Counted from the stretch's first letter, positions 8,003 to 15,658 are shown. The stretch is DNA of 21,999 nucleotides from SM1-73 sp964588305 (GCA_964588305.1 CAZPOP010000037.1:1-21999); one strand, 5' to 3'. Notes: generated by a model from the letters alone, not told the origin. A program made the numbers and translations.

Positions 8003-8206
8003 ATGGGGAAAAGAGATTGTAGCATCGAGAAAAACATGAAAAACTGCAACTGCACTTATGAACCGTGCAGCCGCAAAGGCATCTGCTGCGAATGTATCCA
8101 GTATCATTGGCGGATGAAGGAACTTCCCGCTTGCCTTTTCCCGGATGACGTGGAGCGAACCTATGACAGGTCCATAAGGAAGTTTATCGAATGCTACAAA
8201 GGATGA
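8003..8206 (+). CDS. DUF6485 cysteine-rich small protein
   Basis: A 67-residue protein with nine Cys (6, 15, 17, 22, 28, 29, 31, 44, 64), in the pattern CNCTYEPCSRKGICCEC then HWRMKELPAC, which I recognise as the DUF6485 family of small cytosolic proteins. The spacing suggests a bound metal or iron-sulfur cluster, but no function is known. GGAGG lies 4 bases upstream of the ATG. Its TGA stop overlaps an ATG at 8203 in an ATGA arrangement, and the metal-binding DUF2284 gene follows within 90 bases, so these two Cys-rich proteins probably act together. Confidence 0.82.
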   Translation: MGKRDCSIEKNMKNCNCTYEPCSRKGICCECIQYHWRMKELPACLFPDDVERTYDRSIRKFIECYKG

Positions 8207-8223
8207 TTCTGGAGTAGCGAGAG

Positions 8224-8298
8224 TTGTTTCGCGAAACTTATCTGGCCAAAGACCCGCTTTACTTGGAGAAGCTTCCTCCTGTCAATAAACTGAGATGA
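8224..8298 (+). CDS. Possible very small coupled gene between DUF6485 and DUF2284
   Basis: A frame ending RETYLAKDPLYLEKLPPVNKLR stops at a TGA (8296-8298) that overlaps the ATG of the DUF2284 gene as ATGA. The same frame opens with an ATG at 8203 that overlaps the DUF6485 stop as ATGA, but a TAG at its fifth codon (8215-8217) interrupts it. The simplest reading is a TTG start at 8224 with GGAG (8211-8214) nine bases before it, giving a 24-residue peptide; TTG starts are used elsewhere in this window. Alternatives are TAG read-through from 8203, or an untranslated spacer. DUF2284 has no Shine-Dalgarno of its own, which fits translation arriving through this frame. I recognise no family. Confidence 0.3.
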   Translation: MFRETYLAKDPLYLEKLPPVNKLR

Positions 8299-8816
8299 AA
8301 AAATACCTCGGAAAAGCGAAAAAGTCAGGCGTCTCGTGGGTGAAGATCATTCACCCTAAGAACGTGGTCACCGCGGAATGGGTTCGGATAAAGTGTCAAT
8401 ATGGGTGTGGGTGCTATGGCACTTGTCTGACCTGCCCGCCCTTTTCTCCCACGCCGGAGTATACCCGAAAGATGCTTGAAGATTACTCCAAAGCTTTGAT
8501 ATTGATTTATGACATTCCTCCCAAACCGAAGGAGCGAAGAGCACGTGGCAAAATGAGAAAAGACATCGCTTCCCTGGAAAGGGAGATGTTTCTGGATGGA
8601 CATTATAAGGCTTTCGGCATGGCTTCCGGTCCCTGCAATCTCTGCTGGACTTGTGACACCACCCAGCCCTGCAAATTCGAGGATTTCGCTCGTCCCTCCA
8701 TGGAAGCATGCGGAATAGATGTATATGCCACTTTAGCCAATGTGAGCTACAAACTGGAAGTGGTCAAATCCTACCATCAAATTTGGCACTATTCCGGTTT
8801 AATTCTTATAGATTAA
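8295..8816 (+). CDS. DUF2284 predicted metal-binding protein
   Basis: A 173-residue soluble protein of the DUF2284 family. Two Cys clusters are present: KCQYGCGCYGTCLTCPPFSP (Cys34, 38, 40, 44, 47) and GPCNLCWTCDTTQPC (Cys114, 117, 120, 126), with a further Cys139 in MEACGIDVY. These are the family's conserved ligands, presumably for iron-sulfur clusters or zinc. No enzymatic activity is established. Translation appears coupled to the frame before it (ATGA overlap at 8295-8298). Nothing typical of a terminator follows directly. Confidence 0.87.
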   Translation: MKKYLGKAKKSGVSWVKIIHPKNVVTAEWVRIKCQYGCGCYGTCLTCPPFSPTPEYTRKMLEDYSKALILIYDIPPKPKERRARGKMRKDIASLEREMFLDGHYKAFGMASGPCNLCWTCDTTQPCKFEDFARPSMEACGIDVYATLANVSYKLEVVKSYHQIWHYSGLILID

Positions 8817-9193
8817 CTTCTCCGGTCAAGCCTGTTTTGACAAATCTTAGATGTGATGTCAAACACCTAAAATCGTGATGTTCTATCTATAAAGTTGCTG
8901 ACATTTCTTCCGATATTCCAAATGTAGACACAGAATTGCCTCTTCTTGTTCTCTTACTTAGGAATGAGTTTCATTCCAGAAAGGCGTGAGAACGGGAAAC
9001 TGGCAGGCTTTTCTCTTCTCGAAAAAGCCAATTTTCGTCCCCAATTTTAGTCCCCACTTTTCGTCCTCGGTATCAAACAAAGTATTAAGCGTAAGGCCTT
9101 TCTGAACAGGAGAACAAGCCAAAAGACCTGCAGGCGTTTTGTCAGCTAGGGAAACGGAACGTTAGGCTTACCTATTTTGGGAGATATACAATA
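8817..9193. other. Intergenic region with several inverted repeats before the sensor kinase locus
   Basis: No gene is visible in 377 bases. It holds a 7-bp hairpin GGAATGA/TCATTCC (8961-8967 with 8971-8977), a hairpin GGCTTTT/AAAAGCC (9006-9012 with 9023-9029), a longer-range 9-bp inverted repeat CAGAAAGGC (8977-8985) with GCCTTTCTG (9096-9104), and three tandem 13-base repeats listed separately. None of the hairpins is followed by a proper T-run. This is probably the control region of the kinase at 9194, whose ATG has GGGAG about 11 bases upstream. Confidence 0.45.
9031..9069. repeat. Three tandem 13-bp repeats
   Basis: Head-to-tail units ATTTTCGTCCCCA (9031-9043), ATTTTAGTCCCCA (9044-9056) and CTTTTCGTCCTCG (9057-9069) have no gap between them. 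The first two differ at one position; the third differs from the first at three. They lie about 125 bases before the kinase gene. Regular direct repeats in such a place may be binding sites for a regulator, possibly one of the response regulators encoded downstream; that link is inference. Confidence 0.5.
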
Positions 9194-10546
9194 ATGAAAG
9201 ATGAAGATAGGACAAAAGAACAGCTTATAAGTGAATTGTCAGAACTGCGCCAAAGAATTGTTGAATTGGAAGCATCGGAAGCACAGCGCAAGCCGGCGGA
9301 GCAAATCATTCGCGAGACTCAGGAATACGCTGAGAGTATCGTGGCTACTGTGCGGGAGTCTTTGCTGGTGCTGGATGCGAACCTTCAAGTGATAAAGGCG
9401 AATAAGTCTTTCTATCAGACCTTCCAGGTCACGCCGGATGAGACGGAGAATCGATTGCTCTACGATATGGGGGACCGCCAGTGGGACATCCCCAAACTGC
9501 GGGAGCTTTTGGAGAAGATTTTACCCAAGAATACCGCTTTCAACGACTTCCAGATGGAACACGACTTCCCCACCATCGGGCGACGGATAATGCTGCTGAA
9601 CGCCCGACGGATCTATAGAGAGGGAAACAAAACACGGACGATTCTGCTGGCCATCGAGGACATCACCGAGCGCAAGCAGATAGAAGGAGAATTAGAGAAA
9701 CACCGCAAGCATCTCGGGGAACTGGTGGAGGCGAGCACCGCTCAGCTTCAACAGGAGATCACCGAGCGCAAGCGGGCGGAGGAGGAATTAAGGAAAACGC
9801 TATCCGAGTTGGAGCGTTCCAATAAGGAACTTGATAACTTTGTTTATACGGTTTCCCACGATCTGAAAGCCCCCTTGGTGTCACTGGAGGGCTTTGCATC
9901 TGTGTTGCTTGATGAACATAGGGAGAGACTGGACAAAGACGGACAGATGTATCTAGAGCGGATAAAAGCAAATGTTCGCAAAATGGGACAGCTCATCGAA
10001 GACCTGCTGGATCTATCCAAAGTGGGGCGGATAGTCGGTAAGCCGGAAATGGTGAGCATGAAAATAATTGTGGAGGAGGCCTTGGAGAGATTGGCAGGAG
10101 AGATAGAAAAAACAGGTGTAAAAACAGACATTCAGGAGAATATGCCCAGCATCCGGTGTGACCGACAAAGATTAATCCAGGTTATGCAGAATCTGATTGG
10201 AAATGCCATCAAATACACAGGCATGGTCAAGAGGCCCAATATTGAAGTTGGGGCAATTGAAGAAAACGATCTTCACACGTTCTTTGTGAAAGACAATGGA
10301 ATAGGAATTGACAAGCAATATCACCAGAAGATATTTGGATTGTTCCAGTATCTCAACCCTGACCATGAAGGGACAGGCGTAGGACTGACCATCGTTAAAA
10401 GAATCATTGAGGCTTGCGGAGGCGGAGTCTGGGTGGAGAGCGAGATGGGAAAGGGAGCGACTTTTTATTTCACCGTACCAAAGGCAAAAGCGTCAGAATT
10501 CGCCTTAACAGAGGAAAATCAACTGGCACGTGCGGCTCAACTGTAA
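9194..10546 (+). CDS. Cytoplasmic PAS-domain sensor histidine kinase
   Basis: A 450-residue kinase without membrane segments. An N-terminal coiled coil (about 5-38) is followed by a PAS domain (about 45-160, closing in the typical LLAIEDITERKQIE). A second coiled coil (about 163-215) leads to the HisKA domain with the H-box VSHDLKAPL and His222 as predicted phosphorylation site. The HATPase domain has the N-box (Asn333, Asn337), G1 box DNGIGI (367-372) and G2 box GTGVGLTIVKRI (393-404), so the catalytic set is complete. The signal is unknown; a cytoplasmic PAS suggests an internal redox, ligand or energy cue. The next gene, 49 bases on, encodes a receiver-only protein, its likely partner. Confidence 0.92.
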   Translation: MKDEDRTKEQLISELSELRQRIVELEASEAQRKPAEQIIRETQEYAESIVATVRESLLVLDANLQVIKANKSFYQTFQVTPDETENRLLYDMGDRQWDIPKLRELLEKILPKNTAFNDFQMEHDFPTIGRRIMLLNARRIYREGNKTRTILLAIEDITERKQIEGELEKHRKHLGELVEASTAQLQQEITERKRAEEELRKTLSELERSNKELDNFVYTVSHDLKAPLVSLEGFASVLLDEHRERLDKDGQMYLERIKANVRKMGQLIEDLLDLSKVGRIVGKPEMVSMKIIVEEALERLAGEIEKTGVKTDIQENMPSIRCDRQRLIQVMQNLIGNAIKYTGMVKRPNIEVGAIEENDLHTFFVKDNGIGIDKQYHQKIFGLFQYLNPDHEGTGVGLTIVKRIIEACGGGVWVESEMGKGATFYFTVPKAKASEFALTEENQLARAAQL

Positions 10547-10595
10547 CATGGATGGACAGGTTTTTTAAATCACTTTTCTATATAAGGAAAGGAAA

Positions 10596-11102
10596 ATGGA
10601 AAATCTCCAAACCAAGAGGCCTGACTATAAGGTCGTGCCAGTTACTATTCTATTGGTAGAGGACAATCCTGACCACGTCATCTTGATTGAAAAAGCATTA
10701 GGGGTCGACAAAGTAATCAACCAAGTTGATGTGTGTGTCGACGGGCAAGAGGCCATAGATTATCTTGACAATGTAGGAAAATACCAAGATACAGAAAAAT
10801 ATTCCAGGCCCGGATTGATACTGCTGGACATCAGCCTACCCAAGAAATCAGGTTTAGAGGTTCTTTCTCATATAAAGAACGATAGCTCTTTGAAGTTAAT
10901 TCCGGTGGTCATGCTTAGCACCTCCAAGAAGGATAAGGACGTAGTTCAGTCTTATAAGAATGGTGCTAACAGTTACGTAGAAAAACCGATAGATTTCGTT
11001 GCGTTTGTGCGTGTGGTCAAAAATCTAAAGCTTTATTGGTGTCTGGTCAACAAGCCTATTTTCATTAGCGAGGAGAAAGCGACATCCAAACAAAGAGCCT
11101 GA
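10596..11102 (+). CDS. Rcp1-like single-domain response regulator
   Basis: A 168-residue protein made of one receiver domain with no output domain. Conserved residues are Glu22/Asp23 in LLVEDNPDH, the phosphoacceptor Asp78 in LILLDISLPKKSG, Thr109 in MLSTS and Lys130 in YVEKPID. The insert DNVGKYQDTEKYSRP and the ending FVRVVKNLKLYWCLVNKP are typical of Rcp1-type regulators that pair with phytochrome-like or PAS kinases. It likely passes phosphate to other proteins, or from the kinase before it to the hybrid kinase after it. The ATG is preceded by AAGGAAAGG. The stop lies 71 bases before the next gene. Confidence 0.92.
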   Translation: MENLQTKRPDYKVVPVTILLVEDNPDHVILIEKALGVDKVINQVDVCVDGQEAIDYLDNVGKYQDTEKYSRPGLILLDISLPKKSGLEVLSHIKNDSSLKLIPVVMLSTSKKDKDVVQSYKNGANSYVEKPIDFVAFVRVVKNLKLYWCLVNKPIFISEEKATSKQRA

Positions 11103-11173
11103 AACTGCACTTGGTTGAAATTTGAAGAGTACCAGGCCATCGCTGCGGTGAAGAAAGGAGGTGAACCTGGAAC

Positions 11174-12796
11174 GTGTCTGAGAAACTGCACATTCTTATT
11201 GTAGAAGACGATCTCGATCATGCCCTTTTAGCTGAAATGGCCATCAAGAAGAAATTTGAGAATTGTCAAATTGACCTTGCAAGAAACAGTGATGAGGCCT
11301 TAAAGGCGCTGGATGAAATCGACTACTCATTGGTCATCACAGATTACAAGCTGGCCGACATAATAACTGGCATAGGAATACTACGAGCGGAAAGGAACAA
11401 AGGTAAAAACATGCCATTTATCATCATTACTTCTCAAGGAAACGAAAGAATAGCCGTGGAAGCAATGAAGGAGGGAGCATGGGATTATGTAATAAAAGAT
11501 TTGAGCTTTCAGGAGACTCTTCCCGCGGCCATCAAAAGAACACTCGAGAGCTATGATGTCGAAAGGGCCAAGGCGCGATTAGAAGAGGACCTGAGGAAAG
11601 AGACAATTGCCTTGGAGAAAGCCAACGAAAAGCTCAAGAAATCGGATCGTCTAAAATCAGACTTCATCGCAAATATGTCCCATGAATTTCGCACTCCCTT
11701 GACGGCAATAACAGCACTCGCTTCACTTGCAGGAAGGAAGCTGGGCGGTCAGGTTAGTGACATTCAGAATGAAAACTTGGAAACCATCGAAAGAAATGCG
11801 AAACGCCTGGATTGGCTCATAGATAATCTTTTGGACATCACCAGGATTGAAGCTGGAATGTTCACATTTAAACCAGAAATCGTCGATCTATCAGGCCTGG
11901 TCGAAGACGCGGTTGCTTCTCTCAAGCCGGAGTACCGGAAGAAAGGCGTCTCTCTGACTCATTCTGTGGCTCAGAATTCGCCAGATGTCTATGTGGATCC
12001 CAACAGGATAACCCAGGTTCTCTGCAATCTGATAGGAAATGCGATCAAATTTACCCCCAAAGGAAAGAACATTAAAGTGCAGGTTTCTCCCTTATCGTCC
12101 TCCCGTGATCTTGTGGATGTGCTTGTGGTTGATCAAGGCATTGGGATTTCAAGCGAAGACCAGGCCAAGATATTTGACCGGCTCTATCAGACCGAGAAAC
12201 GCTCAAACACAGGAACCAAAGGGGTAGGATTGGGATTGGCAATTTCCAAAGAAATAGTGGAGATACATGGGGGGAACATATGGGTGAAAAGTGAATTAGG
12301 ACAAGGTAGCCAATTCGGTTTTAGCGTGCCTGTATACAAGCCTTTAGAAGCGTTGCATCTAAACATAAGAAATGCCATTAACAAAGCAAGGGAGAAAAAC
12401 TCATCGGTCTTCTTGGCGGCAATGAGAGTGATCTATCTTGATGGGGCCAAAACACTGGAGCAGCAAGAAAAGTACTACAAAGAAGTAGTCAAGCGAGTAA
12501 CGCATCAGGTAAGAACCAGCGATATTGTGTTACCTTTCCAACCCCAAACTGGCATTTTGGTTGTTTTGGTCTTCGTAGATGACCAAGGACTTGAGTCGGT
12601 TGAAGACAGAATGAAAGAGGCCTTAAGCAAGACCAACTATTCCACCCATAGAGAAATTTACAAGTTGAAAGCTAAGTTCATATCCTGCCTTGAAAAATAT
12701 GAAGAAGAAAAGCAACTTTTCGACGAAGTTGGTCAGGCCATTCTTGATTTAGAAGGGAGTTTTGAGTATGAGTCTGAAAAAAATCTTAGTTGTTGA
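11174..12796 (+). CDS. Receiver-histidine kinase hybrid with degenerate GGDEF-like C terminus
   Basis: A 540-residue cytoplasmic protein. Residues 5-122 are a receiver domain (EDDLDH, phosphoacceptor Asp57 in ITDYKL, Lys108). A coiled-coil linker (about 128-160) leads to HisKA with FIANMSHEFRTPL and His170, then a complete HATPase (N-box around Asn285/Asn289, DQGIGI at 320-325, GVGLGLAISKEI at 350-361). After residue about 395 there are 140 extra residues. A segment VRTSDIVLPFQPQTG sits where diguanylate cyclases have R.SD...R.GGDEF, so this looks like a decayed GGDEF-type domain without its motif. Translation starts at GTG, ten bases after a strong AGGAGGTGA. The end overlaps the next reading frame by 29 bases. 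Confidence 0.9.
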   Translation: MSEKLHILIVEDDLDHALLAEMAIKKKFENCQIDLARNSDEALKALDEIDYSLVITDYKLADIITGIGILRAERNKGKNMPFIIITSQGNERIAVEAMKEGAWDYVIKDLSFQETLPAAIKRTLESYDVERAKARLEEDLRKETIALEKANEKLKKSDRLKSDFIANMSHEFRTPLTAITALASLAGRKLGGQVSDIQNENLETIERNAKRLDWLIDNLLDITRIEAGMFTFKPEIVDLSGLVEDAVASLKPEYRKKGVSLTHSVAQNSPDVYVDPNRITQVLCNLIGNAIKFTPKGKNIKVQVSPLSSSRDLVDVLVVDQGIGISSEDQAKIFDRLYQTEKRSNTGTKGVGLGLAISKEIVEIHGGNIWVKSELGQGSQFGFSVPVYKPLEALHLNIRNAINKAREKNSSVFLAAMRVIYLDGAKTLEQQEKYYKEVVKRVTHQVRTSDIVLPFQPQTGILVVLVFVDDQGLESVEDRMKEALSKTNYSTHREIYKLKAKFISCLEKYEEEKQLFDEVGQAILDLEGSFEYESEKNLSC

Positions 12797-13142
12797 GGAT
12801 GAGCCCGATATTGCCAAAGCTGTCAGTATGGAGTTATAGGCAGGCGGGGATGAGATAATCGATGCCTTTGATGGGCTACAAGGGGTAACGTTCGCCCATG
12901 GTCAAAAACCGGAGTTAATCATCCTGGACATCAGCATGCCCGCAGGGGATGGCTTCACTGTTTCATCAAGATTGAAATCGTCATCCGAGACGTGGGCCAT
13001 TCCGGTAATCATCCTTACGGCGAGTTCGGATAGACGCACAGAAGAGAAAGCTAAAGAAGCCGGGGCGAGATATTTTATCAAAAAGCCCTACGATCCAATC
13101 GAGTTGATGAATTGTATTAACGAAACCTTGAAGGTAAGTTAG
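12768..13142 (+). pseudogene. Receiver-domain response regulator interrupted by in-frame TAG
   Basis: From an ATG at 12768, inside the end of the hybrid kinase, the frame encodes a complete CheY-like receiver of 124 codons except for one TAG at codon 24 (12837-12839). On both sides the match is good: KKILVVEDEPDIAKAVSMEL before the stop, then LIILDISMPAGDGF with the phosphoacceptor Asp, ILTASSD, and YFIKKPYDP with the conserved Lys. A Gln or Glu codon is expected at the stop, so a single base change or a sequencing error explains it. If real, the gene is dead, as restarting at an internal ATG would lose the acidic pocket. TAG also ends this frame at 13140-13142, which argues against general reassignment of TAG. 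Confidence 0.75.
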
Positions 13143-13381
13143 CGAGTTTTCAAAAGGGTCGGGCTTACGAATATTCAGTCAAGGTGTATCGTCCAGCTTA
13201 TAACTTAACTTCCATTCCCGCTTTCTCTCGCTCGTGATTTGTGCATGGGCGAAAGATTTCTATCTTTTTACGGCCAAGCCTTCAGCAATTTTCTGTGAGC
13301 TCAGGTTGTGCCTACCCAGCGCAAAAATAACTAAAGCAAGCCAAGGCAAATAAAAAAGACCTCTTGCCGTATGAATTGTAA

Positions 13382-13401
13382 TAATGCATATATGTGCATA
13401 A
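13382..13401. promoter_or_regulatory. Palindromic operator of the ArsR-type repressor
   Basis: An imperfect palindrome built on ATGCA (13384-13388) and TGCAT (13395-13399), with 16 of 20 positions symmetric, 24 bases before the arsR ATG. It overlaps a plausible -10 (TATATG 13389-13394), with TTGCCG (13364-13369) as a weak -35. AT-rich ATGCA...TGCAT palindromes are usual for ArsR/SmtB-family operators, so autoregulation is likely. Confidence 0.6.
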
Positions 13402-13425
13402 GAACATCCAGTTTTCGTGAGAATT

Positions 13426-13749
13426 ATGGTTGACCCAGATCTGATTGAGCTGGAAAGCAATTATCTCAAAGCTATCGCCCAGCCAACTCGACTAAAAATC
13501 CTATATTTTCTTAGGGGTGGGGAAAGGTGCGCCTGCGAGATCATACCCAGGATGAAGGAGGATCAATCCAACATTTCCAGACACCTTACCCATATGAGGG
13601 ATGCTGGGATACTTGAGTCGCGTAAGGAAGGGGTCTCAGTCTATTACAAAATCACGGACAGGAGAGTCTTCACCCTGCTGTCGTTAGTTGATGAAATGGT
13701 CAAGGCGGAGATTAAGAAGAAGGCAAAAGTGCTAAAGGTCATACCGTAA
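13426..13749 (+). CDS. ArsR/SmtB-family transcriptional repressor
   Basis: A 107-residue winged-helix repressor from the ATG at 13426; a GTG at 13417 in the same frame would add three residues. The DNA-recognition part reads DQSNISRHLTHMRDAGILESR and the wing VSVYYKITD. The segment GERCACEIIP places two cysteines (CxC) where classical ArsR has its ELCVCDL metalloid site, so As(III)-, Sb(III)- or thiol-reactive sensing is plausible. Binding of the inducer would release DNA and switch on the permease and redox genes downstream. Operator-like palindromes lie before this gene and possibly again before the permease. Confidence 0.88.
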   Translation: MVDPDLIELESNYLKAIAQPTRLKILYFLRGGERCACEIIPRMKEDQSNISRHLTHMRDAGILESRKEGVSVYYKITDRRVFTLLSLVDEMVKAEIKKKAKVLKVIP

Positions 13750-13766
13750 AAAATTTTTGGCAACTT

Positions 13767-13792
13767 ATATGCAATAATGTGATAACATGCAT
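13767..13792. promoter_or_regulatory. Possible second ArsR-type operator before the permease
   Basis: ATATGCA (13767-13773) and ATGCAT (13787-13792) repeat the half-sites of the operator before arsR, here with a wider gap of 13 bases, in the 67-base space between arsR and the permease. The symmetry is poorer, so this is a weak call. Confidence 0.3.
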
Positions 13793-13816
13793 TGATCAAG
13801 AAAGACGGGAAATATT

Positions 13817-14857
13817 ATGCCCTACCTCGGTGTATTTGAAAGCGGATGGGAAGCCCTACTTGAATATCTGTCCGCGCATGTGCTTACCTGTCTGGTGCCG
13901 GCGTTTTTCGTAGCCGGGGCAATAGCGGTGTTCGTATCCCAGGCCGCAGTGATGAAATATTTCGGAGCAGGGGCGAAGAAAGTTTTAGCTTACTCCGTAG
14001 CTTCGGTTTCCGGAACCATTCTGGCGGTATGCTCATGTACCGTCCTTCCTTTGTTTGCAGGAATTCACAAAAGAGGAGCAGGTTTGGGCCCCGCCATCGC
14101 CTTTCTCTATTCTGGACCGGCAATAAACATTCTGGCCGTTGTTTATTCGGCGAGACTCTTAGGCTTTGATTTGGGTGCGGCCAGAGCGATTGGAGCCATC
14201 ATTTTCTCGATAGTCATCGGTTTGATAATGGCTTTTGTGTGGCGAAAAGAGGAGGCTCAAAAGGCCAATAATCCAGGTCAGTTAGCCTTGCCTCAGGAAG
14301 AAGAAAAATCACGACCTCAGGGGATCACTCTGTTCTACTTCGCCATTCTGGTGGGAATTCTGGTTTTCGGCGCCGCTCAAAGGTGGTTGATCACTGGTGT
14401 GGTTCTAATAGTCTTGGGTTGGGTTTTATACCGCTGGTTTCAAAAGGAGGAGCTTGGATACTGGATGCATCAGACCTGGGATCTCTTCAAAAAAATATTC
14501 CCCATTCTGATAGCGGGCGTTTTTGTAGCTGGAATCATAAAGGCGTTGCTGCCCCAAGAGGTGGTCGAGGTTTGGCTGGGAGGAAACGGACTCAGGGCAA
14601 CTTTCATAGCGTCAGTCTTCGGAGCCCTGATGTATTTTTCGACTCTGACTGAGGTTCCCATTATCCGCGCCTTGATGGATTTGGGAATGGGAAGGGGTCC
14701 TGCTTTGGCTTTGCTTTTGGCTGGTCCGGCCTTGAGTCTTCCCAACATGATCGTGATCGCCAGGATAATGGGGATAAGAAAAACAGGAGTATACGTCTGC
14801 TTGGTGGTGGTTATGGCGACTGCGACGGGAATGATCTTTGGAAATCTAATACTATAA
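13817..14857 (+). CDS. ArsP-like (DUF318-type) permease
   Basis: A 346-residue inner-membrane permease of the family that includes ArsP and other predicted permeases, with about eight or more hydrophobic segments and a charged loop near residues 140-170. Conserved features are VCSCTVLPLFAGI with Cys72 and Cys74, RGAGLGPAIAFLYSGPAINI (86-105), and a matching second-half motif (RGPALALLLAGPALSLPN). ArsP exports trivalent organoarsenicals; other members have unknown substrates, so metalloid or thiol-conjugate efflux is only suggested by the ArsR neighbour. It is followed after 17 bases by the small thioredoxin, commonly found beside such permeases. Confidence 0.88.
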   Translation: MPYLGVFESGWEALLEYLSAHVLTCLVPAFFVAGAIAVFVSQAAVMKYFGAGAKKVLAYSVASVSGTILAVCSCTVLPLFAGIHKRGAGLGPAIAFLYSGPAINILAVVYSARLLGFDLGAARAIGAIIFSIVIGLIMAFVWRKEEAQKANNPGQLALPQEEEKSRPQGITLFYFAILVGILVFGAAQRWLITGVVLIVLGWVLYRWFQKEELGYWMHQTWDLFKKIFPILIAGVFVAGIIKALLPQEVVEVWLGGNGLRATFIASVFGALMYFSTLTEVPIIRALMDLGMGRGPALALLLAGPALSLPNMIVIARIMGIRKTGVYVCLVVVMATATGMIFGNLIL

Positions 14858-14874
14858 GTGGAGGAGGTCTGAGA

Positions 14875-15117
14875 ATGAAAATTGAGGTCTTAGGCCCAGG
14901 TTGTCGCAGGTGCCATGACACTTTTGAGAGAGTCAGGGAGGTGCTGGAGGAGCTAAAACTGGAGGCCCAGCTTGTAAAGGTTACGGGTGTTTTCGAGATC
15001 ATCGACAAAGGTATCAGCCTCACGCCGGCTCTGATTGTGGACGGAAAAGTAAAATTTCAGGGGAAGGTCCCTTCAATAAAGGAGATAAGAAATCTCTTGT
15101 TAGAAGCGAAGGCCTAA
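14875..15117 (+). CDS. Small thioredoxin-fold redox protein (MTH895/TM0996 type)
   Basis: An 80-residue protein with the short thioredoxin/glutaredoxin-like fold. The active site GPGCRRCHD has Cys10 and Cys13, and the cis-proline is in SLTPALIVDGKV (about residue 44). This length and the PALIVDGKV strand are typical of the MTH895/TM0996 group, often encoded next to ArsR-regulated permeases. It is cytoplasmic and has no signal peptide. A strong GGAGGAGGT precedes the ATG. Likely role: thiol transfer to or from the permease, or electron supply to the ferredoxin or thioredoxin partners further on; the specific substrate is unknown. Confidence 0.88.
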   Translation: MKIEVLGPGCRRCHDTFERVREVLEELKLEAQLVKVTGVFEIIDKGISLTPALIVDGKVKFQGKVPSIKEIRNLLLEAKA

Positions 15118-15151
15118 TTTGGCCGCATATATATATAAGGAAGAAGGACGG

Positions 15152-15658
15152 ATGAAATCAAAGTTGATCTCAATCGAGGGCAAGCTCATAGGTATAGCCG
15201 GAATCGATACAATCTTCGCTCAGCTTTTTGAAGCTGGCAAGAAGCCTGGCAAGGAGGTACAAAAACACTTGATCGAAAAACTGAAGGAACACAACTACAT
15301 TCCCAAACTCAAAGAACAGAGTTATGGCCGGGCGTTCCTCAGCGCATATGAGAAATTCTGCGCCCGAAAAAACAGAGGGGTTGAGGAAGAGACTAAGAAG
15401 CTGGGAACCTGGCAGGGGGTCCCCAGGGAGGAGGTGCCGTGGTTTCCTACTATCATGGAAGAGCTGTGTGACGCCTGCAGGATTTGCCTTAACTTCTGTT
15501 CCTTCGGGGTGTTTGGATATGATGGGAAGACAAATAAGGTGAAAGTTGCCAACCCGTATTACTGCGAGGTGGGATGCAACATCTGCGCTGCCAAATGCAA
15601 GCCAAAAGCTATTCTATTTCCACCCCTGCGGATTCTGGAGTCATTCAGAAAGAGATAA
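15152..15658 (+). CDS. Dicluster 4Fe-4S ferredoxin-like protein
   Basis: Starting at ATG 15152 (AGGACGG just before it) the protein has 168 residues; an upstream TTG at 15119 would add an unlikely 11. The first 100 residues are charged and helical and match nothing I know. The C-terminal part binds two 4Fe-4S clusters: CDACRICLNFC (Cys106, 109, 112, 116) and CEVGCNICAAKC (Cys138, 142, 145, 149), followed by KPKAILFP as in ferredoxins; the second set has the CxxxCxxC spacing variant. No signal or membrane segment is seen, so it is cytoplasmic. Its place between two thioredoxins points to electron transfer to disulfides or to the membrane protein CcdA, but this is inference. Confidence 0.85.
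   Translation: MKSKLISIEGKLIGIAGIDTIFAQLFEAGKKPGKEVQKHLIEKLKEHNYIPKLKEQSYGRAFLSAYEKFCARKNRGVEEETKKLGTWQGVPREEVPWFPTIMEELCDACRICLNFCSFGVFGYDGKTNKVKVANPYYCEVGCNICAAKCKPKAILFPPLRILESFRKR

Noticed and set aside
12837..12839. Reassignment of TAG (for example pyrrolysine) in this organism, because of internal TAG codons at 8215 and 12837
   Set aside because: TAG is also the normal stop of the thioredoxin at 1004, pilV, the radical SAM gene and the same receiver frame, and the 8215 case has a TTG alternative.
13252..13269. AAAGAT/ATCTTT hairpin after the signalling cluster as a terminator
   Set aside because: Only six AT-rich pairs and a short T-run; too weak to call.
15119..15151. TTG start extending the dicluster ferredoxin by 11 residues
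   Set aside because: No ribosome-binding site before the TTG, while ATG 15152 has AGGACGG at a workable distance.
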